Shown here: positions 1-9,085 of the stretch, in pieces
Position numbering within the stretch: position 1 is the stretch's first letter
Layout of the letters: each line of letters starts with the position of its first letter
Origin: Bacillus glycinifermentans
GTDB lineage: Bacteria; Bacillota; Bacilli; Bacillales; Bacillaceae
NCBI RefSeq assembly: GCF_001042475.2
Contig: NZ_LECW02000045.1
Span: 62,001 to 126,000, forward strand
Reading direction: 5' to 3'
DNA: 64,000 nucleotides
Made by a program: the position numbers and the translations under genes
Notes under the pieces: generated by a model
The model's database searches: none
Seen by the model: the letters and a program-made list of their open reading frames with translations, nothing else
Told to the model about the DNA's origin: nothing

Positions 1-14
1 TTGGCGGTCGGTCC

Positions 15-239
15 GTGCTTGACGGCACGGACCATTTGCTGTTCGACCAGGACCATGACAGCCCTCGTTGGTCCGAGCAGAAAATTGTTGAGATATTATG
101 TTATACGATGATTATTACATATGGTACTGATATCTTCATTTTTGATGATGAGGATTTTTTGATTATCGAAAAGAAGAGGATAAGACAGAGCTTAATCATA
201 TTAAAAGAATGTTTAAGCCGTTGTTATATCAACAGGTGA
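15..239 (+). CDS. hypothetical protein, possibly 5'-truncated
   Basis: A 74-codon frame from a GTG. The frame is open back to the window edge (the residues before it read GGRS), so the true start may lie outside the window. I do not recognise the protein. It is acidic in its first half, with a run DIFIFDDEDF and a basic tail, and shows no signal peptide or clear membrane segment. There is no obvious ribosome binding site before the GTG, which favours a longer gene cut by the edge. It could also be the remnant of a larger protein. Confidence 0.35.
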   Translation: MLDGTDHLLFDQDHDSPRWSEQKIVEILCYTMIITYGTDIFIFDDEDFLIIEKKRIRQSLIILKECLSRCYINR

Positions 240-330
240 CGAGTTTTAGTAAGATAAAATGGCGATGAAATAATGGATAAAATCACAAAAAAGGATTTTA
301 TACTCAATTAAACAGTACCAAGTTGAAGCT

Positions 331-513
331 ATGAAAAGATGTGATAGGCTTTACACAACAGAAGTCTTTGAATGGTTTGAACGGGATGACGAGTATGCAT
401 ATGAGTATTGGAGTCCAATCAAACAAGGTTTATCACTGATTGATACAGAGGAAAGGGCAATAAAAATTGGTATTGAACAGCTAAAAGAACATTCTGGTGA
501 ACTAATCGACTAA
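331..513 (+). CDS. small hypothetical protein
   Basis: A 60-codon frame starting at ATG, of unknown function. The composition is protein-like: acidic and aromatic, with FEWFERDDEYAYEYW and an amphipathic C-terminal half. The same frame is open upstream to a stop at 271. A short in-phase-neighbour frame starting with ATG at 273 (reading MDKITKKDF) would join it after a one-base change, so this may be the 3' part of a roughly 80-residue gene with a small frameshift. No strong ribosome binding site precedes 331. Confidence 0.4.
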   Translation: MKRCDRLYTTEVFEWFERDDEYAYEYWSPIKQGLSLIDTEERAIKIGIEQLKEHSGELID

Positions 514-662
514 GGGGATACTTGTTAAAAAGACATACCAAAACAAGAGTGTGGGCATTAAATGATAATTGTTCAATAAATGGTTATCCTGAAAGGTCTA
601 AAACCAATTAAGCGTCAGAAATGCCCATCGTACAAAGAACTGCTAATCATCTAAAACCACAC

Positions 663-1265
663 TTAAATCCACCCCTCCCCCTCAGCAACCTTCGCCGCCT
701 CCGTCCGGTTCTTCGCACCCAGTTTATTCATAATCTCAGAAATATAATTCCGGACGGTGCCGGCTGATAAGAACAGCTCGGCGGCAATTTCTTTCGTCGT
801 CTTTCCTAAAGCCGCCAAGCGCAGGATTTCCTGCTCGCGTTCGGAGAGCGGGTTTGCCTTGCGGATGGCATCGAAGGTGAGTTCCGGGCTGAAGATTCGC
901 TTGCCTGTCATGCATTTGCGGATGGCGTCTGCGAGTTCGTCGATTTCTCCGTCTTTCAGCAGGTAGCCGTGGACATTGCTTTTTAACGCCCGTTCGAAGT
1001 AGCCGGGGCGGGCGAACGTTGTTAAAATGATAACCTTACTTTTTGAGCCTCGTTTCGTCAGCTCTTCAGCCACTTCCAAGCCGCTTTTGACGGGCATTTC
1101 GATATCCATAAGACAGACGTCCGGTTCTAGCTTCAGAATGGCGGCAAGAGCTTCTTCGCCGTTCGCCGCCTGGCCGATTACTTTCATGTCCTCTTCCAGG
1201 TCAAGCAAGGAGCCCAGGGCGCTTAACAGCATTCTTTGATCTTCGGCGATAAATAAACGAATCAT
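663..1265 (-). CDS. yvfU: NarL/LuxR-family response regulator YvfU
   Basis: Response regulator of 200 residues, partner of the kinase encoded just upstream (the two frames overlap by 4 bases). The receiver domain occupies roughly residues 1-120, with acidic residues EDQ near residue 10, the phospho-acceptor in CLMDIEMP, the TT of ILTTFARPG and the lysine in LLKDGE. The LuxR-type helix-turn-helix (LSEREQEILRLAALGKTTKE) is at about 138-200. It is expected to control the neighbouring ABC exporter, as in related DesR/LnrK systems; the inducer is unknown. The order yvfR-S-T-U matches my memory of B. subtilis. It is the last gene of the four-gene minus-strand operon. Confidence 0.88.
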   Translation of the reverse strand: MIRLFIAEDQRMLLSALGSLLDLEEDMKVIGQAANGEEALAAILKLEPDVCLMDIEMPVKSGLEVAEELTKRGSKSKVIILTTFARPGYFERALKSNVHGYLLKDGEIDELADAIRKCMTGKRIFSPELTFDAIRKANPLSEREQEILRLAALGKTTKEIAAELFLSAGTVRNYISEIMNKLGAKNRTEAAKVAEGEGWI

Positions 1266-2413
1266 TGCATTGCTTCCTTTCGTTCTGCTTTCTTTACAAT
1301 CGGCACGGTGATGTGTAAAACAGCGCCGTTATGGGTTGAAACGTCCAGTGCTCCGTCGATTAATGAGAGCCTTTCTTTCATTCCGCGCAAACCGTTTCCA
1401 AACGGTTTCTTTTGATCGATCCCCATTCCGTCGTCTTTAACCATGATGCTCATTTTTTCATCCGATTGAGAAATGGAGATGGTGCAATGGGTGGCACGGC
1501 TGTGTTTGACGATATTTGTGACTGCTTCCCGTATACACATGCTGACGATATTTTGTGTGACCGGAGGGACTTTTGAAAAATCTGAGTCTCCGTCGTATTG
1601 GAATGTCATTTCCGCAGCTCTGAGTATTTGCTGGATGTGGATGAGCTCTTCTGCGATTGTGGCGGTTTTCATATCGGACACGAGCTCTCTTGCCTGCTTT
1701 AAGGCGGCTCTCGATGTGATTTCCATTTCTTTTGCTTCTTTGCGCGCCCGTTCGGAATCGATGGTGACGATCCGCTGGACAAGCTGGCTTTTTAAGGTGA
1801 GCAGTGACAGGGTATGGCCGAGTGTATCGTGAAGGTCGCGGGCAATCCGTGTCCGCTCTTCGCGTTTTACTAATTCCTTGATATGCTGATTTGCTTTGTC
1901 AAGCTGTTGTTCCAGTTCTATCCGGCGGAACATGGAACGGATGCCGAATGGCGACATGAGCATAATAATGAAAAAGGGAAGAAAGCGAACGATCTGGCTT
2001 GCCGTCTGGGATAAATTACTTTGAATGAAATAAAAAACAAAAGGGATCAACAATACGAAAACTAAACTAATAAGACCGTGCTGAAACTTCTTTCTATCCC
2101 GATAAAAACCGATAAAGTTCGCCGGAAAAAAGCCTAAAAATATGAAGCTGATATCGTATAATACACAGAAAATAAGAATGATTGAAAGCTGTACGGTCAG
2201 CCAATAAGAGAATCCTTTTTTTTGCGGCGAAACACAATAAAGCTGGCGGTACGTTATAAAGAAAAGCAGCACCATTCCATAGCCGATAAGCTGTTTGCCC
2301 CCCGTTTCTTTCGTCAAATAAAAGATCGGCATCAGCAAATAGACTAAAAAGATATAGGGGAAGAAGCCGTATTGGCTCGGAAATATGCTGATTGTTTTTT
2401 TCATTCTGGTCAC
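1262..2413 (-). CDS. yvfT: sensor histidine kinase YvfT (DesK-type)
   Basis: Membrane histidine kinase of about 380 residues. The first 170 residues contain five or six hydrophobic segments with little extracytoplasmic sequence, so it probably senses within the membrane. The HisKA_3 helix follows, with the phospho-acceptor His in RIARDLHDTLGHTLSLL, then a HATPase domain with NIVKHS and the glycine-rich DDGMGI and GNGLRGM boxes. The GTG at 2413 overlaps the yvfS stop; an ATG three codons downstream (2404) is an equally good start. It phosphorylates YvfU. Architecture and neighbours resemble the LnrJ/DesK class attached to ABC exporters. Confidence 0.87.
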   Translation of the reverse strand: MTRMKKTISIFPSQYGFFPYIFLVYLLMPIFYLTKETGGKQLIGYGMVLLFFITYRQLYCVSPQKKGFSYWLTVQLSIILIFCVLYDISFIFLGFFPANFIGFYRDRKKFQHGLISLVFVLLIPFVFYFIQSNLSQTASQIVRFLPFFIIMLMSPFGIRSMFRRIELEQQLDKANQHIKELVKREERTRIARDLHDTLGHTLSLLTLKSQLVQRIVTIDSERARKEAKEMEITSRAALKQARELVSDMKTATIAEELIHIQQILRAAEMTFQYDGDSDFSKVPPVTQNIVSMCIREAVTNIVKHSRATHCTISISQSDEKMSIMVKDDGMGIDQKKPFGNGLRGMKERLSLIDGALDVSTHNGAVLHITVPIVKKAERKEAMQ

Positions 2414-3147
2414 ACCGCTTCTTGTTTTCTTCTCATATATTTAGATAGTAGCATAAGCACGATGAAATAGGCGAACAGAACGAAAACATTGTTCCAGGCC
2501 GGCATTTTGCCTTGAACAATTTCCCATGCTCCATTTCCGAAATGATAGGACGGCAGCCAATAGCCGATATTCTGCATCATTTTCGGCATCACCTCGAGCG
2601 GCATCCACATCCCCCCGGTAACAGCGAGGACCATATAGAGCACATTGCTGACTCCGGCCGCTGTATCGACTTTTTTCATCATCCCGATCAATGTCCCGAT
2701 CGCAAGAAACGGGAGGGAGCCAAGCAGGATCCACAAGCCGCTCATGAACCATTCAAACGGGGTCAAAGAAACTCCGTTGATGATGGCGCCGAATGAGAAA
2801 ATAACCGTGATCGAAAGAATATGAATGACGCTTTGCCCGGCCATTTGGGCGATAAAATAAACATGATCAGAAAGAGGCGTCACGCGAATGAACGTCGACC
2901 AGCCTTGGGTGCGCTCTTGAACCATGCGGATCCCGAGCGACATGATCGAGGAGCCCATGACGCTGAATGTTGTCATCGACATTAAATAATGCGCTTTCCA
3001 AGCCCCAGGATCCGGAGCATTCGTATTGACGACATTTGTAAAAATGTAATAGAAGGCAATGGGCATTACCAATGACCAAAAGACAAAATAGCGGTTTCTG
3101 AGCATTCTTTTGATTTCCATTTTGCATTGCATTTGAAATACATTCAT
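2410..3147 (-). CDS. yvfS: ABC-2 type exporter permease YvfS
   Basis: Integral membrane permease of 245 residues with six hydrophobic segments, of the ABC-2 type. Segments such as [19 protein letters not shown] near the N-terminus and [13 protein letters not shown] in the middle are typical. It pairs with the ATPase YvfR, whose last codon overlaps its start by 4 bases, indicating translational coupling. Members of this family export lipophilic compounds or antibiotics, for example linearmycin exporters in B. subtilis. The substrate here is not known. Confidence 0.87.
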   Translation of the reverse strand: MNVFQMQCKMEIKRMLRNRYFVFWSLVMPIAFYYIFTNVVNTNAPDPGAWKAHYLMSMTTFSVMGSSIMSLGIRMVQERTQGWSTFIRVTPLSDHVYFIAQMAGQSVIHILSITVIFSFGAIINGVSLTPFEWFMSGLWILLGSLPFLAIGTLIGMMKKVDTAAGVSNVLYMVLAVTGGMWMPLEVMPKMMQNIGYWLPSYHFGNGAWEIVQGKMPAWNNVFVLFAYFIVLMLLSKYMRRKQEAV

Positions 3148-4046
3148 TTTACATCGTCTCCTTTGCCTGTCAGCTGACGAAACGCCTCTTCAAGATTTGC
3201 GCGCTCAATTTGAATATCATAAGCGCCGATTTTTTCTGTGAAAAGAAGTTCCAATATTTTGTCTGTATTAGTCGTGTCGATGTAAATCCGGTTGTTTTTC
3301 CGGGAAATTTGCTCGATTTCCGGATGCTGATACAGCTTCTCCAGCGATTTTTCCGGATCGGCCATAAACGAAACTGAATGCTTCGATATTTTTGATTTAA
3401 TTTGCAGCGGCGTTCCATCCGCAACAATCCTGCCGTCTTTAAACAGCAAGATTCGTTGTGCGGCATCATCAGCTTCCTGTAAGTAGTGTGTAGAAAAAAT
3501 GATCGTTTTTCCTCGATCTGCGAGCGTTTTGACCGTTTGCCAAAAGCAGTTTCTTGATGTGATATCCATGCCGACCGTAGGTTCGTCAAAGATCATCAGC
3601 TCTGGATCACCGGCAAGCGCCAAGGCAAAGCTCAGACGCCGCTTTTGGCCTCCTGACAACTTTTCTGACCGTGTTTTTACATCCTTTTCTGTCAGACCTG
3701 TTAATGCGGTAAGCTTCTGAAAGGATAACGGTTTTGGATAGTAGCTCCGGACAAGCTCGATGATTTCGCCTGCGCGCAACCCCGGTGTTACGCTGACTTC
3801 CTGCAGCATCGTGCCGATTTTTGCGCGCACCTGTTTTTCATGCGGCAGGGAATTGAATAATGTAATATCGCCGGATGTCGGTTTTAACAGCCCCAACATC
3901 ATGGATATCGTTGTCGTTTTTCCGGCCCCGTTCGGCCCCAGAATCGCTACAATTTCTCCTTTTCCAATTGAAAAATTGATATGTTCAACCGCCGTTTTCT
4001 GGCGGAATGTTTTTGCCACGTTTGTCAAGCTTACAACATTCCCCAT
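3144..4046 (-). CDS. yvfR: ABC exporter ATP-binding protein YvfR
   Basis: ABC ATPase of 300 residues and first gene of the yvfRSTU operon. Walker A is [10 protein letters not shown] at about residue 37, the signature is [10 protein letters not shown], Walker B is [12 protein letters not shown], and the switch histidine lies in [10 protein letters not shown]-terminal extension of about 80 residues is typical of drug-export ATPases. A strong ribosome binding site (AGGAGGTGTTG) sits just upstream of the ATG. It energises YvfS, probably for efflux of a membrane-active compound. Confidence 0.9.
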   Translation of the reverse strand: MGNVVSLTNVAKTFRQKTAVEHINFSIGKGEIVAILGPNGAGKTTTISMMLGLLKPTSGDITLFNSLPHEKQVRAKIGTMLQEVSVTPGLRAGEIIELVRSYYPKPLSFQKLTALTGLTEKDVKTRSEKLSGGQKRRLSFALALAGDPELMIFDEPTVGMDITSRNCFWQTVKTLADRGKTIIFSTHYLQEADDAAQRILLFKDGRIVADGTPLQIKSKISKHSVSFMADPEKSLEKLYQHPEIEQISRKNNRIYIDTTNTDKILELLFTEKIGAYDIQIERANLEEAFRQLTGKGDDVK

Positions 4047-4435
4047 TACACAACACCTCCTGATTACTTAAGGTCATTGTACAGTTGCAGGAAAGAAGTT
4101 TTTAGTATGTGATGTCATCAAAATCGGGTGACAAATGTCATTTTTTAAACAATGAAAATAATATGGAGCTAACGTTGTAGAAAGAATGGAAGTGTGTAAA
4201 GCAAATGAAGGCAGGGAGGATTACTGTAAGATAAACAAGAAGGGCGCCGTAATAATCGGCGTCCTGTCTTCTACAGAGGCTGCTTGCTTAATTTCAACTG
4301 AATTCTTTTGTATGATTGCGGATGGGAATTTACTATGGAGGTGTAGAGAGAGAGCTGTCAAAGAAACTCTCTCTATATATGCATTGTCATAGAACGTGTT
4401 TCAGCCCTCTCTATCGCTGTGGAGAAAGAAGTGTC
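4047..4435. other. intergenic region upstream of yvfR
   Basis: No convincing gene. It must hold the yvfR promoter on the minus strand. An interrupted inverted repeat TGTCA-N11-TGACA (4113-4133) lies about 70 bases upstream of the yvfR start and is a candidate regulator site. A GC-rich hairpin (GGCGCCG/CGGCGTCC, 4242-4264) lacks a T-run. A purine/pyrimidine inverted repeat TAGAGAGAGAG ... CTCTCTCTAT occurs around 4345-4378. Short frames here overlap each other and have no coding character. Confidence 0.5.
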
Positions 4436-4747
4436 TTAACCATTATTTTTAACCGGATACTTCCTCCCATTCTTCACAATCTTCTCTTCCACAATCTCTT
4501 TTACATCCAATCCAAGATCGTTACACAGCATGAATGAGTAGATCAAAACATCTGCGATTTCTTCACGGATGTTTTCTTTATTTGCTTTGAGTGCTTCTTC
4601 ACTGCTGATCCATTGGAAGTCTTCCAGCAGTTCTGCTGCTTCGATGGAGATTGAGATGGCGAGGTCCTTTGGGTTATGATATTGTCTCCAGTTTCGTTCA
4701 TCTCTGAATTCATTGATTGCGTTAATAAGGCTTTGAATATCACTCAT
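4436..4747 (-). CDS. MazG-like nucleotide pyrophosphohydrolase
   Basis: A 103-residue all-alpha NTP pyrophosphohydrolase of the MazG-like superfamily. It carries the metal-binding motif pair EAAELLEDF (EExxE-like) and EEIADVLIYS, which coordinate Mg for hydrolysis of nucleoside triphosphates to the monophosphate and pyrophosphate. I chose ATG 4747, two bases after the stop of the upstream helicase gene, because the AAAGGGG ribosome binding site is better spaced for it than for the ATG at 4753, which overlaps that stop. It is almost certainly co-transcribed with the GIY-YIG/DUF2075 gene. House-cleaning of unusual nucleotides or nucleotide depletion during phage infection are both possible roles. 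Confidence 0.85.
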   Translation of the reverse strand: MSDIQSLINAINEFRDERNWRQYHNPKDLAISISIEAAELLEDFQWISSEEALKANKENIREEIADVLIYSFMLCNDLGLDVKEIVEEKIVKNGRKYPVKNNG

Positions 4748-4749
4748 GA

Positions 4750-6387
4750 TCATTTTCCCCTTTCTAACTCAAGTAGTCTCTTTCTTAATTTAGGGTCTGT
4801 CGCATAAATATATAGGCCGTGGATGCCCCGTTTCATCAGGACATTTATTGAATTTAATATGATTTCTTCTTTAATTTGCTGGTTCTTTTCCGGCGACAAA
4901 TCCGTACGTGAAATGAATGCACCTGTATCTTTGTATTTGGAAGTATCAATTAATAGTTCGTTTTTTTCTTCATCATAGCTCACGGAAGGGCCAAGAACGA
5001 CGCCGACGTAATTTAGGTCAAACCCTTGCACGGTATAAATGGAGCCGACTTCTTTAATGGAATTCGGATTTTCGGCCCATGTCACCTTATCCTGGGTGCT
5101 GTTCCAGGGCATGTTAACCCCTTCTTCATCGACAATGTAAGTCTTTTTATCTTTTTTATGTAAATAATCAAAGGTTGAAACAATCCGAGAGAGACCGTCC
5201 TCATTGTTTTTATCTTCAATAGCTTTTTTAAACGCATCAGCATCTTCGAATATTTTAAGCTCGAAGGAGGTGTCTTCAGTCGGTAAAGGAAGAACTTTCT
5301 TTTCAACAAAGCTGTCAATCCACTTGATCGTTTCTGGATTGGCGTTCATTCTCATTTGGTCTGTAAGCCTTACGGTTTTCGCATGATACTGGTTTTTGAT
5401 TTCTTCGAGCAATCTATCGTTCCAATAACTTTTAATCTTTAGGACTTGTTTTGGATCAAAGATGACAACGGTGATTTTACTTCGCTTAATAATCTCATCC
5501 AGCTGGTTTTGGTAGCGGAAATTGTTATATGAATCTTCCTTAGTAAGTAACAGATGAGCTTCATCTACTAATACGATATCTGCTGTTGCTCCCGTCTTGG
5601 TTTTCTCATTAATAAATGGTGTTGGCTTCATAAGACTCTTTTTCTTCAAATTCGGTAAGCTGTTGGCAATACTTTTATATGTCTTCAGCATCTCGCTGTG
5701 ATTCACCAGCAAGTAATTATCTGTTCCTCCCAAAAAAGTGTGTTCATCTTTCGCCAGATCTTGAATCGTATTAAACAGAGAGCTTAACAAGACACTTTTA
5801 CCTGTACCGGCATCTCCTTCAATGACAATGACATGATTTCCTTCTTTCTGTATATTTTCCTTACAGAAATCAAGGATCTTATTTTTTATATCTTGCTGCT
5901 GGGGCGAGAGTTCCTTATAGGGAGATAACTTATAAATATCTTTATTCCTAAGGTTTTCAAGGGAATCGCTCACAATTTTCTCTTTTCTCAGTTTCTCCCA
6001 AATGACTTGAAAGATATCTTCATTATAAAAGGGTTTCTGATAGTAATTATGCATTTCCCTTGATCTGGTCTGGCTTACGTTTTGCAGCTGGTAGCGGTTA
6101 TCGGCGATAAAATAGTTAATTAGATTCGACTCAATATTGTACGTCGCAGACTGATGAAATTTTTCATGGCCGATTAAAATAAAGCGGTTCAGACTCTTTC
6201 GCCTTTTATCCTCTATATGATTCCTCAAACGTCGTGCAGCTTGAACCGTTTGCCCAATATATGCAGTCGGTTTCTTTTTCTCATTGTAAAGGATGTACAC
6301 AATCGGATAGTTATTTAAATGCAGTGCTTTTACAACGTTTACATGGTCTGGAGTGAATTCTCTCTTTTCAAACACAAGTTCATTCAT
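4750..6387 (-). CDS. GIY-YIG nuclease fused to DUF2075 helicase
   Basis: A 545-residue two-domain protein. Residues about 25-115 form a GIY-YIG nuclease: YPIVYIL, AYIGQT, the Arg of ARRLRNHI and the catalytic Glu in NIESNLI are visible. From about 165 on is a DUF2075 superfamily-1 helicase/ATPase: Walker A GDAGTGKSVL, Walker B DIVLVDEAHLLL, motif IV-like TDQMRMN, and the conserved GSIYTVQGFDLNYVGVVLG near the C-terminus. DUF2075 is the helicase type found in Schlafen-related and many defence proteins. The gene is AT-rich compared with its neighbours and followed by a MazG-like gene. Nucleic-acid degradation during infection or recombination is inferred, not shown. Confidence 0.85.
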   Translation of the reverse strand: MNELVFEKREFTPDHVNVVKALHLNNYPIVYILYNEKKKPTAYIGQTVQAARRLRNHIEDKRRKSLNRFILIGHEKFHQSATYNIESNLINYFIADNRYQLQNVSQTRSREMHNYYQKPFYNEDIFQVIWEKLRKEKIVSDSLENLRNKDIYKLSPYKELSPQQQDIKNKILDFCKENIQKEGNHVIVIEGDAGTGKSVLLSSLFNTIQDLAKDEHTFLGGTDNYLLVNHSEMLKTYKSIANSLPNLKKKSLMKPTPFINEKTKTGATADIVLVDEAHLLLTKEDSYNNFRYQNQLDEIIKRSKITVVIFDPKQVLKIKSYWNDRLLEEIKNQYHAKTVRLTDQMRMNANPETIKWIDSFVEKKVLPLPTEDTSFELKIFEDADAFKKAIEDKNNEDGLSRIVSTFDYLHKKDKKTYIVDEEGVNMPWNSTQDKVTWAENPNSIKEVGSIYTVQGFDLNYVGVVLGPSVSYDEEKNELLIDTSKYKDTGAFISRTDLSPEKNQQIKEEIILNSINVLMKRGIHGLYIYATDPKLRKRLLELERGK

Positions 6388-6665
6388 TGTTTTAGCCTCT
6401 GAATCTCTTTTTTAAAATAATAGTACCATATTTATGGTAGCTTATTGATATAAGTCTGCAAATGTTTTCCGGCGGTGATAAGTTCAATGCCGGGTGAGAA
6501 GACAGCAGAGGCTTCGCAGACGCGTAGAATAGGTGGCCGCTTGTATCGCTGCGTTTGAATGCGATCTCCCGTCAAGGTTCGTTGCGGTGACGAGGAAGCA
6601 GCCCGAAAAAGCAGTTTTTCTGTTAAAATAAAACCAGTATTAAGCCTAGATAGGAGGCGGCTGTA

Positions 6666-7876
6666 TTGGATTCTAAAACGTTGAATAGGATCAGAACGGC
6701 ATTCGATCAAGGAATGAAACATAATCGTGAGCTGCGGGAAAAAAGGGATCAGAAGCTGTGGAAGAATGTTAGTGAGCCGTATCAATTGGAAAGCTTGCTC
6801 CCTCTCTCAAAAATTGAATTGGACGATATACGTAAGAGTCTTGAGTTAAAAGGAATAAGCAATTTGAAGAAAGCGGAGTTAATACAGGAACTGGTTGTCG
6901 CGATTCCAAGTCATTTACGCAGAATTCTATCGACATTTGACCAGGAAAGGTATGGTCTTTTTAATAAAATCGTCAGTCATTCAGGTAAAATTCAGGTGCC
7001 AAGGAATATATCCATTAAAAAAATTAGGGCATTGATAGATTGGGGAATCATCTTTCCGATTCGTTTAGAAGGGAAGCCGGGGTTAACCGTTCCTATAGAA
7101 CTTATGGAACAGTTCTTCGCTTTAGATGAACAGGAATTACACCAGATGATTGATCGAAATACCGAGTGGATTCGGCTTAGTCACGGTTTACTATATTATT
7201 ATGGGGTTGTGCGTCTGTTTTAGTTGACATGGCGAGTGACTTGTTGAAGCAGGAAATAGATTTTAAAGAATTTTCAGATGTATTGACCAGTGCGAGCGAC
7301 TATTATCAGCAAATGGCTTATTCACTGTATGGTTTAGTAGATAAAAGGGTGTACAATGTGAAGAAGACTTTTGAAGAAATAGAAAAGCGGCCAAGCATTG
7401 GATATTATCCTTTTACAAAAGAGCAACTTTAAAAAGCGGGCAAACCAGGGTACGTGGAAAAAACGAGAGAAATGAAAAACTTAATTCAGTTTTTACACCA
7501 GTATCATCATTTGACTGCTGAGGATATTGAGGATCTTACTGAACAGCTAAATACCATGATCCTCAATGATGCCAGTTTGAACCAAGCCGTTGAGTATTTT
7601 CAACTTCAATTTGAATTTCCGGATTTCGAATTTATTAATGATCTCGCCTATCATCTGACAGAATTGATGAATCACTCTAGAAGGTGGATGTTGAAAGGTC
7701 ACACGCCAAAGGAAATTTCTCAAAGAAGAAAATCAGTGATTGGCTTATCTTCAGCTCAAAATCCTCAACCATCAACGAATGTGATCGACTTCAAAAGTCC
7801 AAAGGCGATCGGTCGTAATGATCCTTGTCCATGCGGGAGTGGGAAAAAATATAAAAAGTGTTGCTTGAACAATTAA
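6666..7876 (+). pseudogene. SEC-C motif protein gene, frameshifted and with a stop
   Basis: Three consecutive open stretches form one disrupted gene of about 400 codons. It begins with TTG 6666 behind AGGAGGCGG. The first part (to about 7220) contains a Rho-N/SAP-like helix-loop-helix (LSKIELDDIRKSLELKGI). Near 7215 the frame shifts by one base into the stretch VLVDMASDLLKQ. That second frame is cut by TAA at 7430-7432, then continues [17 protein letters not shown] to the zinc-binding SEC-C motif [13 protein letters not shown] at the end. The continuity of the protein across both breaks argues that the intact ancestor was a single cytoplasmic SEC-C protein. The function of this family is not known to me. 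Confidence 0.8.
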
Positions 7877-7911
7877 TCATGATGTGGAGAATGAGGTAGG
7901 GGGAGGAGCCT

Positions 7912-7956
7912 TATCTCATAAGTATCTGAAAAGAGAAAACTCCTCCCCTTTCATAC
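7912..7956 (+). terminator. likely terminator after SEC-C pseudogene
   Basis: Inverted repeat GGGGAGGAG ... CTCCTCCCC separated by about 26 bases, followed by TTT, 40 bases after the pseudogene stop. The long loop lowers confidence. Confidence 0.45.
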
Positions 7957-8080
7957 CACCTCCGCAAAATGGATTTTGTGAAGATCAACAATACCAAATG
8001 GTTTGATGGGTCCATTTTGTCATCAAATATAAAAATGAATTTTTGGAGACTTATTGGGACAGCCTCGGTTTTATGGATTT

Positions 8081-9085
8081 TTACTTTTTCAATAACAAAT
8101 AAATAAAATAAGGTGCCCCGATTAATGAAACCATGATTCCAGCCGGAATAGTGGTTTCAATGATGTTATGTCCGATTGTGTCGGCGAATAATAATAACCA
8201 ACCGCCAAGTAGAATAGCAACAGGGATAAATAGTTGATTTCTGGGTCCTACTAAAGTTTTTGCGATATGTGGGGCCATTAATCCGATAAAGGAAATACCT
8301 CCTGTGACAGAAACGGCAGCAGCCGCTAATGCGACAGCTGTTAAAAGTAAAACGATCCGCTCCCTTTCAATGGAAACCCCAACTCCAATGGTTACAGGCT
8401 CGCTTAATCCTAATAGATTTAGTCGACTTGCTTTGTACAAAGTAAACGGAATCAAGATGATTAACCAAGGCAGGAGAGTCCCAATAAATGGCCAATCTGC
8501 ACCCCAGATATTTCCTGCCAGCCATTTGGCGATGAAATCAACTTTTGTCCGTTCAGCAGAAGAAATAATGACAATCATAGCTCCGGAAAGTGCAGTTGAG
8601 AATCCGACTCCGATGAGGACTAAACCTATAGGCTGCATACCACTATTTTTGCTATAGGCTAACAGATAAATGAAGAAGCCCGTTATAATTGCTCCTATAA
8701 ATCCAACAATTGGAATCATATAAACAAATGATCCAGCTTCAGTCGGGAAAAATAAAAAGAAAACGGCAATGGCAACCCCAGCACCCGAATTAATCCCAAT
8801 AATGCCTGGATCAGCTAAATCATTTTTTGTGATTCCTTGCAAAATAGCACCTGATATAGCAAGTGCCATCCCAGCTAATAAAGTAATCAATATTCGAGGC
8901 AATCGAATAGAATATAATATAAATTCCTCTTTAAAGGTTCCTTGACCCAATAGAGTGTGGATGAGTCTGTCAAAAGATAAACTAGCAGACCCTATTCCCA
9001 TCCCAATAATAGCTGTAGCTATGATGAGTATTAGAGAAATCGATAAAATCATTCGCTGTTTTTTAATTAATGCTGAATGTATCAT
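8081..9085 (-). CDS. FecCD-family siderophore permease (second)
   Basis: Integral membrane permease of 334 residues, FecCD type, with about nine or ten hydrophobic segments. Typical motifs are RLPRILITLLAGMALAISGA near residue 48, LADPGIIGINSGAG near 85, and the ATPase-coupling loop plus GGISFIGLMAPHIAKTLVG near 265. Its start overlaps the stop of the upstream permease by 4 bases. Together they form the heterodimeric channel for an Fe(III)-siderophore. It is the last gene of the importer operon. The gene order resembles yfiY-yfiZ-yfhA of B. subtilis, but the exact orthologue is uncertain. Confidence 0.88.
   Translation of the reverse strand: MIHSALIKKQRMILSISLILIIATAIIGMGIGSASLSFDRLIHTLLGQGTFKEEFILYSIRLPRILITLLAGMALAISGAILQGITKNDLADPGIIGINSGAGVAIAVFFLFFPTEAGSFVYMIPIVGFIGAIITGFFIYLLAYSKNSGMQPIGLVLIGVGFSTALSGAMIVIISSAERTKVDFIAKWLAGNIWGADWPFIGTLLPWLIILIPFTLYKASRLNLLGLSEPVTIGVGVSIERERIVLLLTAVALAAAAVSVTGGISFIGLMAPHIAKTLVGPRNQLFIPVAILLGGWLLLFADTIGHNIIETTIPAGIMVSLIGAPYFIYLLLKK

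Noticed and set aside
4186-4537. Short plus-strand frames upstream of the MazG-like gene end
   Set aside because: They overlap one another, run through hairpin-forming DNA and into the MazG-like gene on the opposite strand.
6432-6785. 117-codon minus-strand frame overlapping the SEC-C gene start
   Set aside because: No ribosome binding site or recognisable sequence; it overlaps the start of a clearly protein-coding gene on the other strand.
7970-8110. Possible 45-codon plus-strand frame (MDFVKINNTKWFDG ...)
   Set aside because: No ribosome binding site, and its end overlaps the permease gene on the other strand; the inverted repeat CAAAATGGA/TCCATTTTG in it looks more like terminator-type DNA.
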